Positions 41,501 to 54,993 of a stretch of DNA of 64,000 nucleotides are shown here, in pieces. The notes under the pieces are model-generated. The model saw only the letters and a program-made list of their open reading frames with translations, was not told where the DNA came from and ran no database searches. This DNA is from Atrichornis clamosus (Eukaryota > Chordata > Aves > Passeriformes > Menuridae): contig WBMZ01006406.1 of the NCBI GenBank assembly GCA_013400975.1, positions 62,001-126,000 on the forward strand, read 5' to 3'. Made by a program: the position numbers and the translations under genes. How positions within the stretch are numbered: the first letter of the stretch is position 1; each line of letters starts with the position of its first letter.

Positions 41501-44375
41501 AAAAAAACAAAAAAGAAGAAAAAAAAATCCAGTAATTTGCAATCAAGATTTAGGCTGGCTAACAGAAAGTACTTCTTCAAACTCCATTTGCAGTTTTCTC
41601 TTCAGCTGTAGCGTTTAGTGCCTCCCTCCCAGCCAGGGAAGAAAGCCTGATCTATGGAAAGACCTCTGTGTAAAAGCAGTGCTGGGCACTGAAGCAAACA
41701 CAATTTGCAGCTAAGAACAACTTTCATTTGGTTCTACCCAAGCTCCCAAGTTGCCAGATGTTGGCAAAGAATACATAAGCTTCTTACCAGCCACAAATAA
41801 AACCCACAATTTATCCGAGGTTCTATGCAACTTTAATACTTCCTATATTAGGCTATCAAAAATATTAAGTGATCTTAGGCTAAAGCAATGTCATGGATTA
41901 CAAATTTGTCAGTGTAAGTAGAAAATCAGGCTTTAAAAAAAAAAAAAGAAGATTTGCAGATCTGCACATGACACAAACAGTTTGCTGTATAAGTGATACA
42001 TACAGAGGAAGGTGGAGGACTGCCAGCAGATCAGCAAAAGAGGTGAACGATGAGGTTCCAGGACCAAGCAATGACAAAATGTCCTACAAGTTTCTCTCCC
42101 CAGGATGAAACAGTGAAATCAACATGTATTCCAGTAAGGAGAGATTCTAAACCACTAAATACAGAAACTACAAATCACGTATTCAGCACAATGAGTAATA
42201 AAGATGCCTCAGAAATATAGGAAAAGCAGAAGTGGCCAATATGATGTCATCAAGCTCATTTAAATTCTACCTAGAGCTAATTATAACAGGCCAAACTCAA
42301 GAACCCTTCAGGATAAATCAAGTCTATGTGCTCATTGCAGGGTAAAGAAACATGGTGAAGGGATAACACAGATACTTAATTCTTTGCATCTCTCTGAAAC
42401 TGGGTATACACTCAGTTTTCCAAGGCACATCCTTCTCTAGAGAGATGGCAGCGTTCAGGGGTGTATTTCAATGCAGCTCAGTTGGGAGGCTGCTGGTATG
42501 GCCTGAATTTGGCAGCAATGACTAACGCAGCATCAAGTGGTTTTGGCACGCAAAGTTGTTCAAAGATAACTGTGACCTTTGATCGTGTGGAAAGACATAT
42601 GGTGGGAAGGTATGTAGCTTCTGGAAGCTACGAAAGGGTAACATTTAGGACAAGTGATGTGTGTGGCACTTAGTTGTGGAGTGCAGTTTGACAGCTCACA
42701 TGTTCAAGAGAAAGGATAAAAAATAACAAAAAAACATGGTTAACTCATCAGGGAGTTGTGAGATAAAAGACAACCTTTGCATGAAGGGACTAAAACTTAG
42801 CATAACCTTGCCTTTTTTCCAATTCCCCCCTTCAAATCCAAGGGCAAATGGAATCAGACTTGCCTCTCATGTCCCCAATAACAGCACAGGCTCCAGACAT
42901 AACGGGCAGATTTTAAACCCGACCATTGCAATGAAAAACGGAGCTAAGACTTGCCATTTAACAAAACCTTTCTCATGTTCTCACCTTCCTTCCACCTGCT
43001 GCCAGTCAGTGAAATTAATTCAGCAAGCAGATTGTGTAAAGGCAACAGATTATATGAGTTTAGTTTTCCTCCCTTGTGCCATGTACTATTTCTGTTACCA
43101 GCTGGTTGGAAATGCCACCTAGGCGGTCCTGGTGAAATCATGGAACCTGCCAGCACTTTGGAATTCAAAAGTTGCTGAACATGAATATAAAATATGATTA
43201 GAAGTATCGAAACTGTGAAAGAAAACACAGATGGATTTGCAAAACAAGAGACTTAAACAAGTATATCTGATTAAAGGAAATGTGAATAGACAGTATTGGA
43301 ATCAAACATGGCTCTGCAGCATAAGGATAGGACAGCCCACCTCATACTTGAGTGCTTGACAATTCTTAGGTCATTCCAGCAGCATTCCATGTTGTTCTTC
43401 CACAGCCCAAAGGTCCTAGAAATGCTCTGAGAAGAATAGTCTTTGTTGTAGTGCACGTATGTAGATCCTACACTGCCTAACAGCTGTTCTTTGCCTGGAC
43501 AATTAGGCGAATAGGGCCAGTAATTTGGGGGTTTTCCTGTATCAAGACAAAACTCCAGTTCTCCACTTCCCCATACCATGAAGTACTGCAGTTAAAACTG
43601 CTAAAAGTGTCTTACTTACAGCAACTGAATAGTTCCACTTCTTGTTCCTTACCTAAATTCTCACTTCACACACCGATAGTCACAGATCTTGCTGTAACCA
43701 AACTCTGGTTTATGCAATAGAGAAAATAATCTCTAGTAGAGACCTTTTATCAGTCCTGTAGGTCTCTCTCCTGTACCTAAACCAGAAGAAAAGGGTAAGC
43801 CTGCCTAATCCCAGCTCAGCTGCTGCTGAGACTCTGCCAAATGCCCCAGGAGAAGCTGTCACTGCAAAGCTCAGGTCCCACAGAAGGTTATTGTGCCTGT
43901 GCAGGCTCCCTACCCAGAGCACAAGTCGATACAAAGCCAGGCTATGCCTGAATAAAACATTTCAGATTAAAACAGCAGCAGCAGCAAACCTAAACGCAAG
44001 CCAGAGAAGCTCTTGGAACAAAACCCTAGACCTGATCAGCAGCCCAAACTTTGGAAAGTCTCAATGCTGGACAGTCCACCTAAGAACTATGGCACAGGCA
44101 TTGGGACCTCCCTCTGCTCAGCAGCCTGCTAGGATAACAGCTGGGGAAAAGTAACACATCCCCATGGGAAGGTGAAGCACCCTTGCCATGACTGATTTTG
44201 TTAGTGCAACTGGATGAAATAGGTGTGTGCCAGTGTGCCAAAGGGGACGAACAAAGGAGGCGTCCACACAACACAGCAGGTACAGGGGTTTTCCGCAACA
44301 GACACAGTATCTGTGGCTCTCCTCTTCACATTTGTTTCCAAATGTGTGTTCTTGGGGCCTTTTCCCAACAGCTGA

Positions 44376-44397
44376 GATAGATATGATAGATACGATA
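44376..44397 (+). promoter_or_regulatory. Cluster of five GATA motifs in 22 bp
   Basis: GATA occurs at 44376, 44380, 44385, 44389 and 44394. This may be a decayed GATA/GATAC microsatellite or a homotypic GATA-factor site cluster. No other regulatory signal nearby supports function. Confidence 0.3.
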
Positions 44398-47300
44398 ATT
44401 CTTGCAACACTGAGACCATACTGGCCAATTTGTGAGCAGATCTGAACTAAAAAATAATGGCACAGATTTTACAAGCCAAACAAACAAGCCCTGTCAGTCA
44501 AGTGTGTTCCATGTGCATGAAATGTGTGCAGAAAGAGGCCAGAGGACATTAGAAGGCACCACCTCCTGAGAACCCTTCCCTTGTGTTTGACACATCCATA
44601 TACTTCCAAGCACTGAAAGCCCAAAAGAAAGCTTCTCCAGAGCCTCCAAAGGTGTTCTCTTCTTCCCTAATGCGATTCAAAAGTATATTGAAACCACCTC
44701 ACTCCTGGGACAGGCGTGTCTATCCAGACACTCAGTGTGCCGCCCTCAGACAAAGGGCACCAGTGCTCACAAACCCTCCCAAGAGTTCTGCTGCTCCCCT
44801 CTGGTCCCAGGAATGGGTTCCAACCAAACTGCCTTTCCAGAGGCAATCCCACAGCACATGGTAACAGCACTGAGAGCTCCCACCTTTGTCTAACCATCTC
44901 TTGGCACAGACTACACAACCAGTCACCAACTTGCAAGACAGGTTTGCTTTCCCTTTCTAACGGTGCCACAGGAATCCCAGTTTAGGAAATGTACAGCATT
45001 TCCCAGTATATTACAGGTAATTGCTATCCCTTTGGATTTCTCATAGAATTCATTGCTTTTGACTTGAAAAATAAACACATGCATTAAGATTGATTTTTCT
45101 TGTAATTAAACAGTACCCCTCTTTCTAACTTTATCAGACATTTATCACATTTTTAGCTGCAGGTTACTTAGGAAAGATGTTTTTCTGCTGCCATTGTTAT
45201 TGTCAAGTAGTCCAATCAAATTTAATGGCGTTATTTGTTTAGTAAGATACTACCCAACATGAGAAACAATGGATGAATCCAGCTTCCAGTCAGATTTCTG
45301 TCTCATTCCAGCTGGAATTATGCTTCTGCTAACCACACACACGTTACATGGTAATTTTCTCCCATCTTTCCCCAGTGCTAGCTTTTCAAGTGGTTCTTAA
45401 TTAGCTCTGGTTTATTTATGAAAGCATATTTTGCTAGACTTTCCCCAAGAGCTTTAGTAAACAGCCATATTAAGCTTGTATTTACTTATCTCATCTCCTG
45501 TAATACTTCCTGAAAGGAGGGGGAAGGGGAGAATGTTTAGAGGGGCAGAGCTGTGTTTAGGCTGTGAAGGCTACTGCTATTTGTCCATCTCTTAAGTCTC
45601 ATTTCCTTTGGAAATCGTGTTTTTCCAACCTTTTATACGTGCAAATGTCAGTTTGTCTCCTTTCTCATCAGTTTTTGGCCAACTACCCCATTTTGGCCTA
45701 ATTTAATGGAAGGCAAAGCTCTTAAAAAGATAAAATTCTTGTGAGTTCTGTGAACAGAATATGAGAGAAAGCCTGTATGAATATTCCCATCAACACTGAA
45801 CATCTGGTAATGCTTTTTTCCACACAAGAAACTTCTTGTCTGCAACAAGAAGTCTGTTGATTGTTTTGAAAGGAGTCCATCACCCTAAAGAAAGGTGGGA
45901 CAGGGTTTTGCTGGTTTGGAAACAGCAGGCACTCTCAGCCAGGTAAGAGCTGAAGCATTCTAGAACCTCACTTTGGTGTTATGCCTCAGTTTGCTGGACT
46001 GCGCCAATCACACTGGCACAATGCAAGCATTTAGAAATTAAATTAACCTAAATTGCTAAAAAAAATGAGCTGTGGAAATAGTTTCACTCTTTTTTAGATC
46101 CCTGAAAATTTCAGAAGCTGATCAGAAGTAGGCTAAAAGTGAAGTATTTTAAAATATGATTCAAAATTTTTCCAATAAAAAAAAAAACTTATCATTACAA
46201 ATGAATTTTTTGCATTGAACAAAGATATTAAAATATGTTTTTTAAAAATATCCTGACTAAAATATAGCTTTTAGATCAACACATTTAAAAAGTGTCCTGT
46301 AAATAGATGGCACTTCTATTCAACTGTGCCAATATTCTGTTGAACTGAATGGAGTAAATAAGCCGCCTTCTATTTTTCTGACCTTTTATGAATTGTCTTC
46401 TATGAAAAAAGCTGATAAGACACCACGGTTTTCTAAACAATTATCAATGTTTTCCACCTTTGTCTCCGTGGCAGACTCCCCACTGCTTCAAAAGAAACCT
46501 CCTGTATCTAGAGCCTTCAGTTACATTTTTGTTTCAGGATATATAAAAGTTAAAAGCTATGGCAGACACACAGATGGAAATAAAATAAATACATATTATA
46601 AAAAAATTTCTACAGTGCTACCTGCAAAATTTTCATGTAAGTTCACTGAAGTTAATGGAAAAAAATCACAGGCATTGAGTCAAGTAGGATTTCAATCCAG
46701 TGGTCACGTTACTCCATTCTGGTGACTGCAAGTTTTTTGAAGACTTTGTGTCTCCCAGTGAGAACCACTTGATATCTCTCATAACCACTGAAACAGCTCG
46801 TGCTCACGTTAAGCACCATTCGGGAACATTTTTCCAAAGTTTTCAAATTCTTAGCTTACAAATTTCTAGAAAATGTCCCAGAGCAATTATTTGCTTATTC
46901 TAATACTCAGCACCCCCTCTGCATCATGTCCAGTGCTGGTACAGGCCTTTACACCGGGAAACAGTGGGATCAACACAGAAGCATTGGAGGGAGAAACGGG
47001 ATACATAACCTAGCCTTGAAATGGAATCCCATGACTCTCTCCAAAGCCCTGAGGAACTGCTTTCCTTCAACGTCCCCCTCTATAAAATGGGAATATTAAT
47101 ACTTAACGACTTTGAATGACATGATGAACATCAAGGCATACTTGTAAACTGCTTGAAGGCTAAAAACACTATCCAAAGGCTAAGTATCATCCCCATCATC
47201 AGAAATTCATGGTGGATCCTTTCCTCCTCCGTATATATGAAGGCAGGAAATTATCTTACCGAGGAGATTGATGGCACCTGGAAATTGTAGGCAGCCACCC

Positions 47301-50300
47301 TCTAAATTACTGTGCATGAGTCACTTCGAAGTATTACAGTTCTTTCCTCAGTGGGACTGTACTGGCTCGAGCATACAGAAACTTATTCTGGAGATGTTTG
47401 CGGGAGAGCAATTGTTACTGAAGATGAGCTGTAAGTGGGACATAAAGCACCTGGGGAGAACTTCCCAGTGATGGAAGAGCTGCTGGCTGTGTTGCAGTAG
47501 CCCCACCCCAAAACATGCATTTCAGAGCACCTCAGACAGAAGCTGTGCTGACGTGTTACACCAGCACCAGCAAAGCAGGATCCAGACCTATATTCATCCT
47601 TGTTACACTACGCTGCTGCACCTCTCTGTTATGTTTTTCCCCACAGACATCATTACCAGTGCATGCCCTGTGGGGGGAAAAAAAGAAGTCAAGAAATGCA
47701 ACTTACATTCAAGGAACTGCCCAGACAAAAGATATTTTAATCAAAAGCAACTTTAGAATTAGAACTATTTCTGACTCTCTCAAACAATTCACAGCAAGTT
47801 AAAATAATCTCAGCAAGTTTAAATTAAGATCACTTCCTTGACGTTAGTGGAGCTCTGCTGCTAAACAGGAGATAAAGATAAGTAATTTAAGCTCTAAGAA
47901 ATTTAAACGCTGAGATATTTGAAGATGAACCTCCACTGAAATTTCTTTCATAGCTTCATGTTTTGATGGCCTGTATTCATTAGTCTTTGCAGGAAGCAAC
48001 TTCCCTCTGTTACTTGTACATCAGCCACAGTATAATGCCATGAGCCAGCTGGGTTTGATCTGGTGTAAATGAAACAATACTGAGTGACATTCCATGGAGC
48101 AGTGACAGCAAGTGCACCGAAGTTTAGAAAACTCACTCAGAGTATTTGAGCTACCTTGACACCCACCCTGTGAGCCCAAACGCTCAGTCATTATTCTGGC
48201 ATCCAACATGAGATAATCAAGGGTTTGCCCAAAGACCAAGGACCTTTAGTTAAAAATCTTTGTCACTCACAACCTCAAAATGTGCAAAATATGCATCTCA
48301 AAAACAGAATACTAGAATGGAAACAACCAAATCTGGAAACTTTTCTTCTTACCTCATTTGCATAAGGCCGCAAAGTGTTTCAGACTTGGTTTTAGACTTT
48401 AAGTCTGGCACTTTGACTTCAGGGCTTAAATTTAAACTGCTAGAATATATCATCTTCTGACGGCACTGAGCAAGTTCGAAAGCATTTTATAGACTGAAAA
48501 ACTGTTTTCATCACTTTTCATGTTCTAGTTTCTATACTTAGCAAGTCTAACATTTTCAATCCTTTCTCTCAAGTATTATTTTCTAGGCCTCTTATTTCTC
48601 CAGCGTGTTTACATCGTAACAGTAATGCTCAAATCCAACACAATATAATTCCTTTTCATAACTAAGTAATATCCAAACTGCCCTTCTCCTAAGCAAGAGT
48701 ATTATAAATGTTCAGCAATACCTGTTATCTTTGTAAAGATAGATATGAGTCTCCCATCCCCTGAGATTGTGTCGTGTGCATTATTTTCTCAGCGTACAAT
48801 AGTGAGAAAAGTAAATTATATGTTACTAAAAAAAAAAAAAATCCAAATCTTTCTCTCTTGGCTGTGAGGAAAAGACTGAAAATTTGAAATGAGTAGACAG
48901 GAAAGATTCCAAGATTGAGGTGAAAAATAAAAATAAATTTTAAATACATTAATTCCTTATCTCCTTTTTCCAAGCCTTACACTGTGATTTTGGCCAGTTC
49001 TGTTGATGACTTCTGAACATTTCTGAAAAATTGCCAGAGCTTCATATAAGAATCAAAGCAAAAGGCACTCCTGAAAATTCTTTCCTCTGCTGCGTTTAGG
49101 ATAACGTGATGTCTGGTGTTCTCCCAGCAGAGTAATGGAAATCATAAGTAACTCAATCCCTACTATGAATTTTATTATTTGATTCTTAACATCACTTTGC
49201 ATTTCCTGTTTCCAAAGAAAAATGAATACTGTCACGCATAGCTCATTAAAAAGTGTGCTAGGCCAGTATTTCCAGCCTTACACATCATGATTGATGTTGG
49301 GAAGAATACTATGGAAAAACTGAAGCTGAAAATCTCATTTGGATTAAGTTCTTTCATATGATCTCTAAAAATGAAAAATGGTTTAAGGTCAGAGAAAGCA
49401 ATTTCCACAAGAATTTTCATTGTGCATAAAAGACACATGAAGTTCTGTCTTCAGTAGATACAATTCTTCAATTTAACATTGATTTTGACTTGATAATTTT
49501 AGGGGTGACATGAGAAAAGTAATGTAAGAAAGTAGAGACACATGGAATCATGCCAGTGGAAGTTAAGGGCTCAAAACACTTCTCAAGAGCACAAGGTTAA
49601 GAAAACTTTTCTAGTCATCTTATTTAGCACTGCATAGAAACAGATGCCAGCTTATTCCTAGCAGTTTTTTGTTCAGTTGTGCTTGTTTCCGTAGGTGAGA
49701 AAATTCATAAATATTTTAAGCCAACAGACAACTCAGCACAAAAAGACTGCAAGAAAAGGTGAGGAACCACTTAGTTCTCAACCTATCACAGACAAGCATA
49801 AATCTTATTTCTATCATTAAAAAGAAAAGGCAAAACATTACTTTAGGAATTGTGAAGTATCCATTCACCTTTTATTTTCACAAGTGTGTCCCTCAAAACC
49901 CTTTACAGGGCATTTTAAGTTGTGAGGCACTTCTTCCCATGCAGCTTGTTTTGCTGTAAGAGAGATTTTTATGTCTGTCAAACAAAGATTAAAACAACTG
50001 TGACACTGGAGATCTGAATAACCTGCCACGTCAGGGTGTTCTCTGTGTTGCAAAATGAACAGTGGAACTCAAACACTGAAGGCATTGACTTGGCCACTGA
50101 TATCCTGGTTCCAAGCACCGCTCTTCCACACCACATTAGAGATACCTGTACTTGCAATGTTTTTTCCAGTTGTTTTGATGGCAGTTGGCTCTATTTTATT
50201 GGAGCAGGACAACCACCACAGCATGTCCTGCACTTCTGCAGAGCTGCTTTCACAGGAACGTCCTCATTTTGTTCCTGGCCTTTCCTTTTGTGCTGTATAC

Positions 50301-53300
50301 ATCAACTTTGGGGTCTCAGTACATGATAATACATCCACCCAAAATCTGCAGGTACTACTAAGCTCCAAAGCAGTTCCATAAAGACATGGTTAGTCATGAA
50401 TAGGAAACTACTGATAACAACAGCCAGTTCATCAGTAAATCAAACAGCACTGTCCAAAGGTCACGTTAAAATCTGTAACTGAGAGATGAGTGACCAGAGT
50501 TCCGGAAGGGAGGTCCCAGAGATGACCGGGCCATGGGCAGAGGCAGGTGACAGAAGCCAGGTTTCCTGCATCTCATACCCTCTGCACTGGACTGACAAAA
50601 CGCAGAAATCCCCAGGTTTACTGACCCTTTGTAAACCCAGGCAATGGTGTTAAAAAGGAAATGTGTCTTCAGGTCAGCAAATTGTTTACTTGTTCAGGAT
50701 AATGCAACTAAATATAAATAGTCATCTGACCTGCAGCTTTCTTTGATTAGTTGGGATTTTATAGCTAAAGTTTCAGGATTATATAAGTATAGCACAGTAT
50801 ATTATATCCGTCATTGAAAACAAAACCAGCTTATTGGCAATAATTCCACCTTTGAAGTGAGAGTGTGAAAGACTCAGCACTGGAAGCATACCTCTAGTAG
50901 AAACACAGCTTTGGTGCAGAGCAAAGGTGGATATAAACCATGGTCTTTATGAAACTGAAGCATCAAGGCCAGGCACGTCTCATTCACACATTCCCATAAA
51001 GCTCTAGGAATACTCAGGAGTCCCAACCTCTGATGTTCTGGCATGTGCTTTCTAAGAATGCTTCTCCAGTGGATCTTACATGTTTCACCATTCATGAATA
51101 AATTATTGCTATTCATTATGTCTCTTAAGTCTGCTGCTGACCTAGAGAAGTTAAAATGGAAGAAAATTACTGGAAGCGTGATTTCAGCCTCAGTAGTGCT
51201 GCCAGACCTTTGTTAGCACCTTTCCTGGGCAGCAAATAGTAGGGCCAACAGGAGGGTGTGCAAGTCAGGAGCATTAACTCTGAGTAAACCTCTCTGTCCA
51301 TTCAGTCCAGAAAATATGACCTGGCACTACTGGTTTTTCTTCCTCTCAAAGAGCACCTGAAATTGAGGATTTTAGAATAGCTGAAGCAACCTTCACACTA
51401 GGAGACTCACTAAAAGGGAGAATTCAGTGGTGTTAGCTCTCGGTCTGTGCCTCTGTTTGCAGTTAAAACAATTACTGCCTCACTGAGAATCACAGGTTTA
51501 AAAGGTGTTAGATTTATGAATTCAGCAAGAGACAGACAAAAGGTGTTTTTTGTCTCCATCTACCAGATAATTCTTTAACACAGCTCCCCAGTAAACAATC
51601 TATGACCAGAGCCAAGCAAGTCACTGCAGCAAACTCTAAAATTAAGTGATGATAAAATAAAATACAGCTACTGTAATGGCTTTTTTTTCTTCCAAAAGCA
51701 GTTACTAGCATTTAGACTAATTCTTTTCTTGACCATTGCAAAACAAGTGCAATATAACCCCACTGAATACAATGGAAATATTCAAGACTAGCCCGATGTT
51801 ATTGAGCTGAAAACGTGAGGCAGAAGTGCTGGACACTCAAAAGGTAAAAATCCTTTGCTGCCTAAAGAAAATACCAGGTAAAACACTTCATTTTCTACAC
51901 TGTAAGCAGAATTAGCAGCGTTTTCAAAGTGATCGATTTAATCCATCCTGCCACAATTTTAAGCACTGCTCTACTTCAGATGTTTAGGAAGCTGTCTGAA
52001 TTAGGGCAGCAGGCCATTAGTACTTGATGTTACCACTGGTGTGTCTTCTTTATGGTCTGATAACATCAGAAGAGACTGAAAGCCTTGGTGAGTACCACCT
52101 ACTTCAGATTCCTGACTGGATTTCAGCAGTCACATCTCTGTCTTCTTACTCAATCCTTCTCTCACAGTAGCAATCGCTGGTTTTCAGTGATTTTAAAATG
52201 ATTCTGAGACTGAAAAGGTATCTAACAGTATTTTCTCAAAATACTGTACATTGGGTGTCGTAGGCTCCAGAATAAATTATAGTGCCAACACAAGAAATTA
52301 ATTCTAAGGAACTGGCTAATAATGGGCCAAATCTTTGGATGCTCTAAATGTCATCAGTGGAATTTTGACACTGGCAGAAAATTTGGCCCTACAGATTTAA
52401 TAATGCATCAGCAGACACATTTCAGCATTTTTGTGGAGGCACAAATTAGAACTCGCCAGGTTTCTGCCTAATGGAAGTAGCTGACAGCCAAGGAACTCAT
52501 CAAGAGTACTTGAAAATTAACTTTACTCATCCCCTCCGTGCATTCTTAGTGTACTGCCTGCTCCAGCTGTTGGAAGTCATGCTTTTTGTAGGAGACACAT
52601 TAAGCAGGGGAACAAGGGAATGGCTAAGCCAACCAGGATTCATTAGGACATGACAGTGTGTTAAAAGCTCAGCATTGACATATTTCTCTCTAATGTTTCG
52701 ATGGTTAAATATTTTTATACAGGAAGGATAGGTTTGATATGTCCAAATGTTATACAGCTTGTCTGTATTCCCACTAAAGTTCATTTAAAGTGAACTTCTA
52801 AAAGCATAAATTACAGTATTTGCAATTTTCTTTCAGATTCTCACTATCCTATTCACTTCTAAACTGCACTGGCTCTATTTAATAAATGTAATCAGATTTA
52901 CAGCTTCTTCCACTCATTTTTGTAGCCAGTGCTATAAAAGAAGCTCAGACTTCCAATATGGAAATGTCTTGCCAACTGTGTAAGAAATAGGAGGAGCAGA
53001 AGACAGCAGGAAGCAGGTATAGCTCACACCCACTTGGTGTGATCTGACTGAAGACTGCAATGAGCTACCAGACTGAGGCAGCTTCAGGGATAAAAGGATG
53101 CATTGTTTCTTGATGCAATGTTAATAGTTATAATCTCACTACTTCTAACTACTTAAACACTAAGAGTATAAAAGAGTCTTCATTTGCATGCTGAACACAG
53201 TTATAGCACTTAGACCTGGTTCAATGACACAACATCAAAGACAAGAGAACAGTACGTCAGTCAGCAGCAACAAATTTGTTGCATTTCCCAAGAAAAGAAG

Positions 53301-54965
53301 CAGTTCTGATTCCTGAATTCTGTCATTCCAGTACAAAACTTATTTTCAGTCTGATTTCCTACAGGAGGTATCAGTTAAGGGTAAAGGATTTAACAAAGTG
53401 TAACTGCAAAAGCAGTATTCATAAGCAAACTTTACCAGCCAGTCTAAAGATGCAATGCTGGCTCCTGAATCAAAGAAAATATAAATCAATTTGGTATGAA
53501 AAGCACATTCTCTGTGTGAAGGGACTGTATTATTCCCTTGCCCCTAATACATAACATATGCATCTATCATTTCTTCTAAAATGTCACCTAAGTCTCTCAA
53601 ACTGCCCCTGTTATCAGCTCCCTCTGACAACACTGCTGCTTTGTCATGTTCCAGAATTAACATCCTATTTTCTGACCCTCACTCCCATGAAAGACTTCTA
53701 CTCATCAATTCTGCATTTCAGCTCTAGAACTTCTTCCCCTCGAAGATACACCACTTTAACTTTGCTAAAACAAGAAACTAGAAAAACTAGTAATTTTGAT
53801 GACGAGATGGCAATTAGTAATGAGAATTCTATGGTTGATAAAGAGCTGCTTTAAAAAGAAGAAAAAAATCAGTGTTTGAAAAGAAAGTAAAGGCCTGGTA
53901 AGAGATTATGAAGTACTTCTCTCATTAATGATCTTAAGAAAGTAAAATTATACTAATGAAATTTGATGATACATAAATTTATGCAGTATCATCAACAGAG
54001 GGGGACTGAAGTATTACACTGAAAGAGGGAGATGTCACAGAAGACTGTAGTAGAAAAAAAAAATTAAAATTGATGGGAAATAATACAGTCATGCATTTAG
54101 AGACAATTTTTTTTTCTGTAAACAATGGGCTTATTCACTAGAAATAAGAGCGGGGGGGAAAATGAATGTATTCATCAATTCCAACCTTAATAGGAAGGAG
54201 TAATGCAACATGGCTTGGAAAAAGGTGAACCTGATTCTAAACACATCAATTGAGTCATTTTCAGCAAAGAAAGACAGGTGTTAACATTTTTATAAAAGGT
54301 ACAAGTAATTTCTTTTGGATAATACATCAGGCTGTTCAGCTGTATTTGAGAAGGGGATTCAAAATGAATCTCTGATGGAAAGAACAACCTTTATGATAAT
54401 CACTACGATGAGTGAACGGAAATTAACAGCTTGGATTTTTATCATACAAAAATTAAGGACAAAGGAGAAAATGAGGTATATCTCAGTAAATAAACCCCAG
54501 AGAAAAGGAAGGTTAATTTAAACTGAAAGGCAGCAAAATATCTTCATATTGACCCTGTAATGTTGTGATCAGAAACTGAAGGATTTCTAACAGCAGGAAG
54601 ATGAGGTCCTACAACAAATTAATAAAAAAACAGGGAAGGGAAGAAACACGAGTTTCAACAAAGAGCTAAAGCAGCAAAAGAGAGGAAGCTCCAGATTTAT
54701 GTTCCATTTATCCCAAACCATCATGTTTATGGAGCCCTTCCTGAGACTTGCCTGGTGTGGCTCTGTATGAACACCGCCTTGATGGGGTTGCACAGAGGCC
54801 GGGGGGTTATGGCAGGAAGGGACACTGTACTCTGTGAGCACCTTCTACCCGGTTGAGGGTACAGGGGATAAAGGGGAGTCAGGCAACCAATGAGCAGGGC
54901 ATCTCAGAAATACCTAACTCATTCCAACACATTGCTATTCCAAAGTAACCCCTAGCAAGGATCAG

Positions 54966-54993
54966 TACTTCCTACCTGAGTTGGTAGGAAGTA
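54966..54993. repeat. Perfect inverted repeat, 11-bp arms and 6-base loop
   Basis: TACTTCCTACC at 54966-54976 and GGTAGGAAGTA at 54983-54993 are exact reverse complements around TGAGTT. This is the strongest short hairpin I noticed. Each arm contains a GGAA/TTCC core (ETS-type half-site). Confidence 0.95.
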
